A stretch of DNA of 64,000 nt from JACZYA01 sp965247455 (GTDB taxonomy: Bacteria; Acidobacteriota; Terriglobia; Acidiferrales; 2-02-FULL-67-57), in the NCBI GenBank assembly GCA_965247455.1, contig CBDFHE010000018.1, forward strand, positions 248,001-312,000. Reading direction: 5' to 3'. The position numbers and the translations under genes were made by a program. Below are positions 19,094-29,300 of the stretch, piece after piece. Every line of letters begins with the position of its first letter. Position 1 is the stretch's first letter. A model generated the notes under the pieces. The model had not been told where the DNA came from. It ran no database searches and saw only the letters and a list, made by a program, of their open reading frames with translations.

Positions 19094-20887
19094 ATGGCGG
19101 CGGCCGCAAGGTCAAACAAGACGGTGGATCCGATAACGACCGAAGTTATCCGCAACCTGTTCATCTCCGCGGCGGAAGAAATGAAGATCAACTTGGCTCG
19201 CAGCGCCTACAACCCGGTTGTGTTCGAAATGCTCGACTTCGCCGTAGGTATATTTGACGCTGAGGCCAACATGGTCGCTCAAGCACCCGGATTGCCTGTC
19301 TTTCTGGGAACGCTCCGGGAAAATGTTCGTGTGGTCACCGATGACATCGGCGGTCTGGACAAATTTCGCCCCGGCGACCTGTACCTGATGAACGACCCTT
19401 ACACAAGCGGAACCCACCTGCTGGACGTCACCTGCGTAGCACCCGTGTTTGACCAAGACGAGGTTGCGGGTTTTACCGCTGCCAAGATGCATTGGGTGGA
19501 TGTGGGAGGCAAGGATCCAGGCAGCTGGTCTAATGACAGCCGGAGCATCTACCACGAAGGGTTACGCCTGCGCTCAGTAAAGCTTTATGACCAAGGCAAG
19601 CCTATCGAGCCGGTCTTCAACGTCATCAAGTACAACGTGCGCCTAGGAGAGAGTGTGCTGGGTGACCTGCGGGCACAGGTTGCCTCTTGCCGTACCGGAG
19701 AAAAGCGCTTTACCCACATTCTGGCCAAGTACGGAAGCGAGACAGTCCGGACGGCCAAGAGTCAGTTCATGGACTACGCGGAAAAAATGGCACGGTTGGC
19801 CGTAGAGAGAATTCCCGACGGCGTCTATCAGGCTGAAGGCTCCATTGACAACGACAGCCTCAACCTAGACCGCAAGAACCTGCCGATCCGCGTCACGGTC
19901 ACTGTAAAGGGCTCGAACATGACTGTGGACCTGACTGGAAGTCAGGTGCAGAACGAAGGCCCCATCAACTGCTCCCTGGCTACGACGATCTCAGCTGTAC
20001 GTGTTGGATTCAAGTGCGTGACAACACCATGGGTTCCCATCAACGAAGGTAGCTTTCGCCCTCTCTCTGTGGTGGTTCCTGAAGATTCCATGTTTAACGC
20101 CAAGTACCCAGCTCCGGTTTGCCAATTCGGCATGCACCTGATGACCATGATCGACACCATCTTCAAAGCCCTGGCCCCCACGCTCCCTGGGAAGATTCCT
20201 GCCGGACACTACAGTGACTTGGGCGTGCTTTCTATGTCGGGGACGGATCCGCGCAATGGCCAGGAATTCATACATGTGGACTCCTCCAGCGGTGGTTGGG
20301 GTGCCTGTGAGGGAATTGACGGAGAGAGCACTCTCATCGCTATCGTAGACGGCGATAGCAAGAATATCCCTGCCGAGATTGTCGAGCACAAGTACCCCAT
20401 GCGCCTGGCCCAGTTTTCCTTGTACCCGGATAGCGGTGGGCCCGGGAGATTCCGTGGGGGTCTGGGCCATATCCGAGATTTTGAGGTCCTTGCGGACAAT
20501 CTGCGCGTGCTGACCAGCATTGAGCGGCACGAATACAAGCCCTGGGGTTTCCTGGGAGGATATGAAGGCGCGGTCAATGACGCCATCTTGGACCCGGACA
20601 CCTCAGAAGATAGGGAGGTTCGCAAGGTCACGAACTTTCCCATTAAGCGTGGGGGAGTGCTGCGGATTCTTTCGGGTGGTGGTGGCGGCTACGGCCCTCC
20701 CTGGAAACGGGATCCTGGACGAGTCCTGAGTGACGTTATTGATGGTTATGTCACTGTCGAAAGTGCTCGTCGCGACTACAAGGTCGCGATCCAGCAAGGT
20801 GATCTCCAGTACAAAGTGAATGAAAAGGAAACAGACAGCCTGCGTGCGACGGTTGGCAAGAGGATCGAGGAGGGGGAGAACCAGTGA
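19094..20887 (+). CDS. Hydantoinase B / 5-oxoprolinase beta-type subunit (copy 1)
   Basis: HyuB-family proteins pair with HyuA to open cyclic amides such as N-methylhydantoin, hydantoins or 5-oxoproline in an ATP-dependent reaction. The 597-residue product shows DPITTEVIRNLFISAAEEMK, SAYNPVVFEMLDFAVGIFD, NDPYTSGTHLLDVT, KMHWVDVGGKDPGS, DLTGSQVQNEGPIN and the glycine-rich SGGGGGYGPPWKRDP tail. The stop overlaps the hyuA start (GTGA). A second, clearly related subunit gene lies on the other side of hyuA, so there are two B subunits for one A subunit. Confidence 0.94.
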   Translation: MAAAARSNKTVDPITTEVIRNLFISAAEEMKINLARSAYNPVVFEMLDFAVGIFDAEANMVAQAPGLPVFLGTLRENVRVVTDDIGGLDKFRPGDLYLMNDPYTSGTHLLDVTCVAPVFDQDEVAGFTAAKMHWVDVGGKDPGSWSNDSRSIYHEGLRLRSVKLYDQGKPIEPVFNVIKYNVRLGESVLGDLRAQVASCRTGEKRFTHILAKYGSETVRTAKSQFMDYAEKMARLAVERIPDGVYQAEGSIDNDSLNLDRKNLPIRVTVTVKGSNMTVDLTGSQVQNEGPINCSLATTISAVRVGFKCVTTPWVPINEGSFRPLSVVVPEDSMFNAKYPAPVCQFGMHLMTMIDTIFKALAPTLPGKIPAGHYSDLGVLSMSGTDPRNGQEFIHVDSSSGGWGACEGIDGESTLIAIVDGDSKNIPAEIVEHKYPMRLAQFSLYPDSGGPGRFRGGLGHIRDFEVLADNLRVLTSIERHEYKPWGFLGGYEGAVNDAILDPDTSEDREVRKVTNFPIKRGGVLRILSGGGGGYGPPWKRDPGRVLSDVIDGYVTVESARRDYKVAIQQGDLQYKVNEKETDSLRATVGKRIEEGENQ

Positions 20888-22935
20888 GCGAATCGGACCT
20901 GCTGGTATCAATAGACATCGGCGGAACATTTACCGATTTCGTTGTCATGGAGAGCACGACGGGAAAGGTCACCTTGGAGAAAACTCCGACCACATCAGAC
21001 ATCGTGTCAGGCATCCTGGACGGCTTCGACAAGATGCAGCTCGATCTGGCCCGAGCGCGCTACCTGGTGCATGGCACAACCGTTGCCTTAAATACGTTCC
21101 TTCAAAAGAATGGCGCCAAGACCGGACTCATAACCACGCGGGGATTTCGCGACGTCTATGAAATCGGCCGTCACAGCCGCACAGACCTTTACAACCTGTT
21201 CTTCCGAAAGCCTGTGCCCCTAGTGCCACGGCGGAGACGGTTGGAAGTCAACGAGCGTCTGGACTATGTCGGTAAGGTACTCCAACCCTTGGAGATCCAG
21301 ACCTTACAACGAGCCTGCCAGACCTTGGTGGATGAGCACAAAGTTGAGGCTTTGGCCATCTGCTTTCTCCATTCCTACGTCAACTCGGATCACGAAGAGA
21401 CTGCTGCTCGATGGGTTCGGAAGAACTATCCCGCGTTGCCGGTGTCGGTGTCTTCGGAATTGGTTAAGGAATGGCGCGAATATGAGAGGACAAGCACAAC
21501 CGTCATCAACGCCTACATCTTGCCCGTCGTAAAGAATTACATCGAGAAACTCACCGCCGCCCTGAAGAAAAGGAAGTTCGCGCACGACCTTTTTGTGAAC
21601 CGCTCCAGCGGCGGTGTGATGAGTGCGGAACGGGCCAGCCAGCGTCCCGTATACACGATCATGTCAGGCCCTGCAGGGGGAACTGTTGCTGCGGCCCACA
21701 TTGGCAAACAGCACAATTACGACCAAGTCGTTGCCATCGATGCCGGAGGCACCAGTTTTGACGTAAGCCTCGTTATTGATGGAAAACCTCAGGTTACCTC
21801 AGAGGCAAAGCTCGATGGCCACCCCATCATGGTTCCGGTCATCAATATCCACTCCATCGGTGCCGGGGGTGGCAGCATTGCCTCGGTTGACGAAGGCGGA
21901 GCCTTGACCGTAGGACCACGGAGTGCGGGAGCTACTCCCGGACCGATCTGCTACGGAAAAGGCGGCACGGAACCTACGGTGACCGACGCGCACCTCGTTT
22001 GTGGTGCGCTGGACCCGGACTATTTCCTCGGCGGCGAGATGCAGCTGGAAGTGGAGCCGGCGCGCCAAGCTATCCAAGAGAAGATTGCCGACAAGCTCAA
22101 CATCTCTCTGCTGGAGGCAGCCGCAGGGATTCTCAAAGTCACAAACACCCGAATGGCGACCGCCATCCGGGAGATGACCATTCAGAAAGGCTTCGATCCC
22201 CGCGAATTCGTACTTATTGGCTTCGGCGGCGCTGGTCCCATGCACGCAAACGCCCTGGGAGACGAACTGGAGGTTGCCAAGATCATTATCCCGGTTGCCT
22301 CCGGTGCCCTCTCGGCTCTGGGCATCCTGCTCTCGGATGTCCGTTTCGATTCTGCCTTCACAAAGGTGTCCCCCCTGTTGCAGGCGGATGTGTCTGAAAT
22401 CAAGTCCATCTATCAATCATTGGAAAAGGAAGCCTCTGGTTCGCTAAACCGAGAGGGGTTCGCAGGCGACGACGTGTGGTTCGTTCGCGAACTGGATATG
22501 CGCTACGTGGGACAAGAGTACACGGTTCGAGTGCCCATGGAAGCCTACGACCACAAAGTCATCAAGAGGCGGTTTGATGAGATCCATGAGATGACCTACG
22601 CGCACTCGGCACCTGATGAGCCTGCCGAGATCGTCAGCTACCGGCTGTCGGCCTATGGTCGCATCCCCAAACCGCGTTTGGAAACCATCCAACAAGGAGA
22701 CAGTGAGCCCATCGCAGCGGCCCAACGGGGCAAGCGGAATGTGTATTTCGGCGACTTGAACAAACACCTGCCAACAATCATTTACGAAAGAGAGCGTTTG
22801 CTGGCAGCGAATCGTCTCCCAGGACCGGCCGTCGTGGAGGAAAAGGCCTGCACAGCTGTGATTCTGCCCGGTTACGTCGGCGTAGTTGACGACTATGGAA
22901 ACATCGGCATCGAAAAAAACCGCTCAGGTGGTTGA
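20884..22935 (+). CDS. Hydantoinase A / 5-oxoprolinase alpha-type subunit
   Basis: This is the ATP-binding subunit of the HyuAB-type cyclic amidohydrolases. The 683-residue protein has the N-terminal actin/ASKHA-type phosphate loop SIDIGGTFTDFVVM, the second phosphate loop AIDAGGTSFDVSLVIDG, the HGTTVALNTFLQKNGA region, GPAGGTVAAAHIG, and ATPGPICYGKGGTEPTVTDA. The start is a GTG overlapping the stop of the upstream B subunit by 4 nt; the 3' end overlaps the second B subunit by about 40 nt. The complex could act on hydantoins, N-methylhydantoin or 5-oxoproline; sequence alone does not decide which. Confidence 0.94.
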   Translation: MSESDLLVSIDIGGTFTDFVVMESTTGKVTLEKTPTTSDIVSGILDGFDKMQLDLARARYLVHGTTVALNTFLQKNGAKTGLITTRGFRDVYEIGRHSRTDLYNLFFRKPVPLVPRRRRLEVNERLDYVGKVLQPLEIQTLQRACQTLVDEHKVEALAICFLHSYVNSDHEETAARWVRKNYPALPVSVSSELVKEWREYERTSTTVINAYILPVVKNYIEKLTAALKKRKFAHDLFVNRSSGGVMSAERASQRPVYTIMSGPAGGTVAAAHIGKQHNYDQVVAIDAGGTSFDVSLVIDGKPQVTSEAKLDGHPIMVPVINIHSIGAGGGSIASVDEGGALTVGPRSAGATPGPICYGKGGTEPTVTDAHLVCGALDPDYFLGGEMQLEVEPARQAIQEKIADKLNISLLEAAAGILKVTNTRMATAIREMTIQKGFDPREFVLIGFGGAGPMHANALGDELEVAKIIIPVASGALSALGILLSDVRFDSAFTKVSPLLQADVSEIKSIYQSLEKEASGSLNREGFAGDDVWFVRELDMRYVGQEYTVRVPMEAYDHKVIKRRFDEIHEMTYAHSAPDEPAEIVSYRLSAYGRIPKPRLETIQQGDSEPIAAAQRGKRNVYFGDLNKHLPTIIYERERLLAANRLPGPAVVEEKACTAVILPGYVGVVDDYGNIGIEKNRSGG

Positions 22936-24667
22936 GCCAGTGACTCAGACCGATCCGATCACGGTGGAAGTGATGCGGCACCTGTTCGTCTCGGCCACCG
23001 AAGAGATGAAGATTAATTTGGCGCGCACGGCTTACAACCCGGTGGTGTTTGAGATGCAGGATTTTGCCGTTGGCCTCTTCGATCCTGAAGCCCGCATGAT
23101 CGCTCAAGCGCCGGGCCTACCGGTTTTCTTGGGTACATTGGGCGAAAACGTTCGGGTGGTTGCTGAAGACATTGGCAAGGAAAACCTAAAGCCCGGGGAT
23201 TTGTTCCTGATCAACGATCCCTACGCCATTGGAACCCATCTGGCCGACGTGACCTCAGTGGCGCCCGTGTTTTTCGAGGGTGAACTGGTTGGCTTCAGCG
23301 CGGTCAAGATGCATTGGCTCGATATCGGCGGCAAGGATCCCGGCAGCTGGTCCGACACGGAGAACATTTTTCAGGAAGGGTTGCGACTCCGATCCATCAA
23401 GCTCTTTGATGCCGGCCAGCCGGTCGAGCCCATCTTTCAGATTATCCGATACAACGTACGCCTGAGTGATGCCGCCTTGGGTGACCTCCGGGCTCAAATT
23501 GCCGCTTGTCGAACCGGAGAAAAGCGCTTCATCCACATTCTAGAGAAGTACGGACGGGCAACCGTGGAGGCAGCCGTCCGGCGGATTTTCCTGCACTCAG
23601 AAAAGCTGGCGGCACGAGCCGTGGCGGCCATCCCCGACGGGGTCTACGAGGCTGTGGGCTTCATGGACAACGACGGTCTACGGCTCGACCAAGAAAACCT
23701 TCCCATCCAGGTGAAAGTTGTTGTCCGCGGATCGGAGATGGAGGTCGATCTCAGCGGAAGCTCGCCCGAGAATCTGGGTCCAGTAAATTGCGGGCGGGCA
23801 GCCACGGTTTCGGCCGTACGCATGGCTTTCAAGTGCGTCACCACCCCCTGGCTTTCCGCCAATGAGGGTAACTTCAAACCTCTGAAAATCACTATCCCCC
23901 CTCGAACAATGTTCAGTGCAGAGTACCCAGCTCCAACCTGCCAGTGGGCACTGCACCTGATTACCCTGATCGACACAATCCTCAAGGCCCTGATTCAGGC
24001 CCTTCCAGAAGAGGTTCCCGCCGGCCACTACAGCGACTTCGGGGTGTTCATTATCTACGGGCGTGATCCCCGCCAGCAGTACGACTTCATCCACACCGAT
24101 TCTTCTAGTGGCGGTTGGGGCGGTCGCCCCACCAGCGACGGAGAAAATACGTTGATCTGCCTGGTGGATGGTGATAGTAAGAATATTCCGGTGGAGATCA
24201 TCGAGTACCACTATCCCCTGCGAATCGAGAGGTTCTCCCTGCTGGAGGGGAGCGGAGGAGCTGGGAGGTTCCGTGGCGGGCTTGGGCACCTTCGTGACTA
24301 TCGAGTCCTTACCGACGGCGTAAGAGTAGTGATCGGCGTTGACCGTCATAACGACAAGCCCTGGGGCGCCTTCGGGGGGAAGGTAGGCCATTCCAACGAT
24401 GTGATTCTGAACCCCGGCCCCGCCCAGCAGCAGATTCGCAAGGTATCGGATTTCCCTGTCCCCACCGGCAGTTTGATCAGCCTGCAATCGGGCGGGGGCG
24501 GAGGATACGGCGACCCTTGGGAGCGCGACCCCGAACACGTGCGGGATGATGTGCTCGATGAGTACATCAACCTTGAGCAGGCAGGGGAGCAATACGGCGT
24601 CGTCATCAGAAACGGTGAAGTGGATATAGCGGAGACACGGAAGCTGCGCCAACAACAACAAGTGTGA
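22895..24667 (+). CDS. Hydantoinase B / 5-oxoprolinase beta-type subunit (copy 2)
   Basis: This is a second HyuB-family subunit, about as long as copy 1 and closely similar throughout (TDPITVEVMRHLFVSATEEMK, TAYNPVVFEMQDFAVGLFD, NDPYAIGTHLADVT, KMHWLDIGGKDPGS, SGGGGGYGDPWERDP). The ATG at 22895 is preferred over the TTG at 22886. Both lie inside the 3' end of hyuA, so translation is coupled. Tandem duplication with a hyuA in between suggests either two alternative A-B pairs with different substrates or a mixed B1-A-B2 enzyme. Confidence 0.93.
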   Translation: METSASKKTAQVVEPVTQTDPITVEVMRHLFVSATEEMKINLARTAYNPVVFEMQDFAVGLFDPEARMIAQAPGLPVFLGTLGENVRVVAEDIGKENLKPGDLFLINDPYAIGTHLADVTSVAPVFFEGELVGFSAVKMHWLDIGGKDPGSWSDTENIFQEGLRLRSIKLFDAGQPVEPIFQIIRYNVRLSDAALGDLRAQIAACRTGEKRFIHILEKYGRATVEAAVRRIFLHSEKLAARAVAAIPDGVYEAVGFMDNDGLRLDQENLPIQVKVVVRGSEMEVDLSGSSPENLGPVNCGRAATVSAVRMAFKCVTTPWLSANEGNFKPLKITIPPRTMFSAEYPAPTCQWALHLITLIDTILKALIQALPEEVPAGHYSDFGVFIIYGRDPRQQYDFIHTDSSSGGWGGRPTSDGENTLICLVDGDSKNIPVEIIEYHYPLRIERFSLLEGSGGAGRFRGGLGHLRDYRVLTDGVRVVIGVDRHNDKPWGAFGGKVGHSNDVILNPGPAQQQIRKVSDFPVPTGSLISLQSGGGGGYGDPWERDPEHVRDDVLDEYINLEQAGEQYGVVIRNGEVDIAETRKLRQQQQV

Positions 24668-24680
24668 GTTGGAGGGAAAG

Positions 24681-25454
24681 ATGATTGTTGATGCCCATGT
24701 GCACCTGGGACCGGGCCTGAAGAATCATGCCAGCGCCTGCCTCTTTGATGCCTACACCGCCGACCAACTAGTTGCGGCCATGGACAACGCCGGCGTGAAC
24801 GTCGCCATTGTGTTTGCGCCACTGTGGCAAGGCGGTGAATTTCACGACCCTGACTACGAGAAGGGCAACGAAGCGATTTACCACGCCCAGAAGCAGTACC
24901 CCGATCGCATCATTGGCTACGCTCGAGTGGATCCCAATCTCATCGAGCAATCACAGCGCGAGTTGAAGAAATGCATTCACGACTACAAATTCCAAGGAAT
25001 CATGATGCACCCGGAGTGGGAGTCCTTTCTGGCCAACGACTTGAATCTCTTGGGACCAATCTTCAAAGTTGCCGAGAAACATGGCCTGCCAATCACCTTC
25101 CATACAGGCTACTACCCTACTTGCCAGCCGTTGCTCTTTCTTCCCCTGGCAGACGCTTTCCCCCAGGTTCAGATCACGCTTAAACACCTCGGCTATCACT
25201 ACATTCGCGACGCCATCACGGTGGCGAGACTCACCAAGAATGTTTTTCTGGAAACGGCTGGCAACACGACCTCCAATGAGATTCGGGCTTCGATCAAGGA
25301 AGCAGGGGCGGAGAAGGTCGTCTTTGGTTCTGACACTCCCTATATCAGCCCTGAGATCGTTATCCAGAAAATTCAACTGCTAGAGGACGTGTCAGATCGA
25401 GAAAAAGAACAGGTCCTCGGGAACAACATGGCGCGTCTCCATGAGCTGAGTTGA
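24681..25454 (+). CDS. Amidohydrolase family protein (TIM-barrel, copy 1)
   Basis: A metal-dependent hydrolase or decarboxylase of the amidohydrolase-2 type, 257 residues. Metal and catalytic positions are visible in order: the HxH of VDAHVHLGPG, the strand-5 His in TFHTGY, the strand-6 His in LKHLGYHY, and the strand-8 Asp in FGSDTPY. The ATG at 24681 has GGAGG five nt upstream, so an earlier in-frame TTG is rejected. It is followed 19 nt later by a paralogue. It may open or hydrolyse the product of the HyuAB reaction. Confidence 0.9.
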   Translation: MIVDAHVHLGPGLKNHASACLFDAYTADQLVAAMDNAGVNVAIVFAPLWQGGEFHDPDYEKGNEAIYHAQKQYPDRIIGYARVDPNLIEQSQRELKKCIHDYKFQGIMMHPEWESFLANDLNLLGPIFKVAEKHGLPITFHTGYYPTCQPLLFLPLADAFPQVQITLKHLGYHYIRDAITVARLTKNVFLETAGNTTSNEIRASIKEAGAEKVVFGSDTPYISPEIVIQKIQLLEDVSDREKEQVLGNNMARLHELS

Positions 25455-25473
25455 TGCGCAAGGGGGAGGATTC

Positions 25474-26277
25474 ATGATTATCGACAGTCACGTGCATTTC
25501 GGTCCTGGCCTGCAACATTTCTCAGATCCCATGGGGCCCCTGTTTTCGGTGCGCACTACCGACGATCTACTCCGTGTTCTCGACGGAGCAGGAATCGAGA
25601 TGGCTGTAATTTTCGCCCCACGCTGGTTCGGGGGAGAGTTTTTTGATCCCAACTACGAGCAGGCCAACCGGGCAATCGCAGACGCCGTAAAGGCTCATCC
25701 CAACCGACTCATTGGGTACGGTCGCGTCAACCCGAATTGGGCTGATAAGGCCTTGGCGGAGCTCAAACGGTGTTTGGAAGCTTATGGCCTGCGCGGCATC
25801 AAGCTCCATCCGGAGTGGGAGTCCTTCTTCCCCACGAATAAGAAGCTCGTCTACCCCATCATTGAGCTGGCTGCGGAGCACAAAGTTCCAGTTTTGTTCC
25901 ACACAGGCTACTACCCCTCTGAGCCGGCTCTGCTAATCGAGCTAGCTCGGGATTTTCCCCAGGTCCCCATCATCATGGGACACATGGGTGGCCGGCTAAC
26001 GAGTGACGCCATCATTGCGGCCCAGAAGGCACCGAATCTGATCCTAGAAACATCGGGCAACATCTACTACCTCGCCGACACGATTAAGGCTCTGGGCGCG
26101 GAGCGTTTCATCTTCGGAACCAACTGCCCGTTCGAGTACTCCAAGTTGCAGCTGGAGAAGATCCAGAAAACTCCGGGAATTGCAGACCGTGACAAAACGC
26201 TGATCTTGGGCGAGAATTCCGCCAAGCTTCACGGCATCCAGATTTTGGCTTCGCAAGAAAAGCAATCCAGGAAGTAG
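25474..26277 (+). CDS. Amidohydrolase family protein (copy 2, strand-8 Asp replaced by Asn)
   Basis: This 267-residue paralogue of the preceding gene (same IDSHVHFGPG start, KLHPEWESFF, LFHTGYYP, IMGHMGG) probably arose by tandem duplication. Its strand-8 motif reads IFGTNCPFE where copy 1 has VFGSDTPYI. The Asp that normally binds metal and acts as a general base is Asn (codon AAC at about 26122). It may be catalytically weak, use another mechanism, or act as a partner of copy 1. GGGGGAGG lies just before the ATG. It is followed 42 nt later by the TonB-dependent receptor. Confidence 0.88.
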   Translation: MIIDSHVHFGPGLQHFSDPMGPLFSVRTTDDLLRVLDGAGIEMAVIFAPRWFGGEFFDPNYEQANRAIADAVKAHPNRLIGYGRVNPNWADKALAELKRCLEAYGLRGIKLHPEWESFFPTNKKLVYPIIELAAEHKVPVLFHTGYYPSEPALLIELARDFPQVPIIMGHMGGRLTSDAIIAAQKAPNLILETSGNIYYLADTIKALGAERFIFGTNCPFEYSKLQLEKIQKTPGIADRDKTLILGENSAKLHGIQILASQEKQSRK

Positions 26278-26319
26278 GGGAGCACAGTTTTTTGTAAGTT
26301 CGAACTAGGAGGAGGCGTC

Positions 26320-29300
26320 ATGACTAGGAAAGAAGAACGTCTACGCAGAATAGGAACAATCTTGCTTGCTTTGGCGGCCACGATTGGCCTTGTCGTTGTA
26401 CCGTCGGGGGCTCAGACGACAGGAACGATTCTCGGCGTGGTCACCGATCCGGGCGGGGCCGCCTTGCCGGGGGTCAAAATCACCGTCAGGAACCCAGACA
26501 CGGGATTAATGCGTGTCACTGAGAGCAACAACATCGGAGAGTATGTAGTGTCACTGCTTCCGCCCAGCGTGTATGACATCGAAGCTGAAGCCTCTGGCTT
26601 TGAACGCTACATCAACCGTGGTGTGCGGTTGCTGGTAAACCAGACTGCTCGCGTGGAAATCCACCTGGTCGTTGGCGCCCTGGAGCAGACCGTAGAAGTT
26701 AGGGCCGAAGTAGTGGGCGTTGACCTCACAACCGCCACGATTTCTGAAGTCATTACACGTGAAGAAATCAATGCTCTCCCGCTCAACGGAAGAAACTTCC
26801 TGCAGCTGGCTACTTTGGTGGCCGGGTCCGTTCCGGGAATACAGCTTACAGAGAATTTTACTCCGACCACGCAAGGAAGCAGTCTGAGCCTTCCTCAGAT
26901 CAATGGAATGCGCAGCCAGGCAAACAACGTCTTGCTCGACGGTGTCGATAACAACGAGTTGTACCTGGGGCAGGCAGGGGCGATTCCCTCGCCTGATAGC
27001 ATCCAGGAGTTCAGTATCCAGACCAACCTGTACGGGGCCGAGTTTGGCCGCGGCGCCGGCGGGATTGTCAACGTGGTGACTAAATCGGGGACGAATAGCT
27101 TTCACGGCAGCCTGTATGAGTATCTTCGCAACGATGTGTTCGATGCCCGTAACTTTTTCTCGCCGGAGACACCTCCGCTGAAACGGAACCAATTCGGGGG
27201 CTCAATTGGCGGCCCGATTGCTCTGGAACGCACGCATTTCTTTGCCAGCTACGAAGGAACGCGTACACGGGAGGGGATTACCAAGGCAGCTTCTGTTCCT
27301 ACAATTCTCGAAAAGAGTGGCGACTTTAGTCAGTCCGCCGTTCAGCCTGACGACCCCAGCACGGGTTCGCCGTTTTCCGGTGGCGTTATTCCACCGGATC
27401 GAATTGACCCGGTGGCAGCGGGCCTGGTGCAGTTTTATCCGGACCCAAACATCGGCACGAATCTGTCCAGCAATTCACCGATCGCGCCGACCGATCTCGA
27501 CCAATTCATGCTTCGGATTGATCAGAAGATCGGCGACAACGACCATCTCTTCGGCCGCTACCTCATCCAAGACGGAAGCGCGATCCTCCCCTTCACAACC
27601 GCCTTTCTAGGCCCCATAAACGTGCCGACCTTTCCTATTGCCAACGATTGGCGGTTCCACACCCTGGTTCTGAGCGAGGTTCATGTATTCTCTCCTACAA
27701 CAGTCAATGAGGTTCGCTTTGGCTTGAACCGGGCGGTGTTGGATGGTCTAATCTCTGCCAATCCACGCAATGCGCAGGATTTTGGCTTTACCTTTCCCTC
27801 AACCACACCTATTGATGTTCCACAGATCGCTGTGGTTGGCTTCAGCGCGTTTGGTTACACGGACATGGGGCCCGGTGAAAAGGCAACGAACGTGTTCCAG
27901 TTCATGGATGTCTTCTCTCACACACGCGGGCGCCACACCATTAAAGCAGGTGTAGACGTCCGTCGTCATCAAATGAACAGCCGGATCGCTTCCGCCTACA
28001 ACGGAGCCTACCTGTTTGCCGGGGCTCTGAGCGGAAACGCCTTTGCCGATTTTCTGCTCGGCCTTCCCTTGTTCTTCGTGCAAGGAGGAGGCAACAATGA
28101 AATCGCCTTTCGCTCGACTGCTTTCAACTTTTTCGCTCAGGACCAGATTTCCCTTTCCCGCAACCTAAAGCTTACTCTGGGTTTGCGTTATGAGTACTTC
28201 AACTGGCCCCATGACACGGGGGATCGCATCTCGGCCTTCCGCCCCGGCCAGCAGTCTACTGTGCGGCCGGCCGCTCCCACGGGTCTGGTCTACCCGGGCG
28301 ACGCAGGAATTCCTCGGTCCACTGTGGATGACGACAACAACAACTTTGCTCCGCGTCTCGCCCTGGCCTGGGATCCGACTGGTTCAGGAAAAACCAGTGT
28401 GCGTGCTGGGTATGGAATCTTTTACGACATGGTCCCCTGGCACAATTTCTCGCAGCTTTCGGTCGCGCCTCCCTTTTCTTTCTTCCCGTTCCTGTTTCTC
28501 CCTCCGGAGTTTGCTGACCCGGGTCAAGGGACGCTCCCGTTTCAGCCAGGGCTGACAGAGATTCCTTTCTCGCAGATCCCCACACCCTTCCAGTACAACA
28601 TCCTGGACCCAGACATCAAGACGTCCTATGCGCAGCAGTACAACCTCAGCATTCAGCATGAGTTTTTCCCGAACTGGCTTGCTCAGGCAGCCTACGTGGG
28701 AACAAAAGGGGTCAACCTGATCAGCACGGTAAACCTCAATCAGGCGGTCCTCGGCCCGGGCAGTGTCAGCAGTCGGCGGCCCTTCTCGTCCGACTTCGCC
28801 GGCATTCTCGCGCAATCTACCCAGTTCGACTCCTCCTACAACTCTCTCCAGCTCACCCTGGACAAGCGGCCCAGCCATGGCTTGGGATTCTTGGCTTCCT
28901 ACACCTATTCGAAGAGCATCGACACTCTCTCCACACCACAAGCATTTCGCAACTCAGTGGGGCAGCCGACGCAGCCGATGGATAGCACCAATATTCCACT
29001 CGACCGCGGTCGCTCCGCCTTTGATGCTACTCACCGGTTCGTTCTCAGCTACCTCTATGAATTCCCCAACTTCGACAGCGGAAGTACCTTTGCTCGCAAG
29101 CTGCTTTCCGGCTGGGCCTTGAATGGGATTCTCGCACTCCAGACGGGATTGCCGTTTACTGTGTTGGATCCGGCCGATCCTACCGTGACCGGCGAGACCA
29201 ACGACCGTCCCGATCTAGTGGGAGATCCGACCTCAGGAAGCAGCACGGTCGAGCGTTGGTTCAACACAGGCGCCTTCCAAGCGCTGCCCAACCCATCGAG

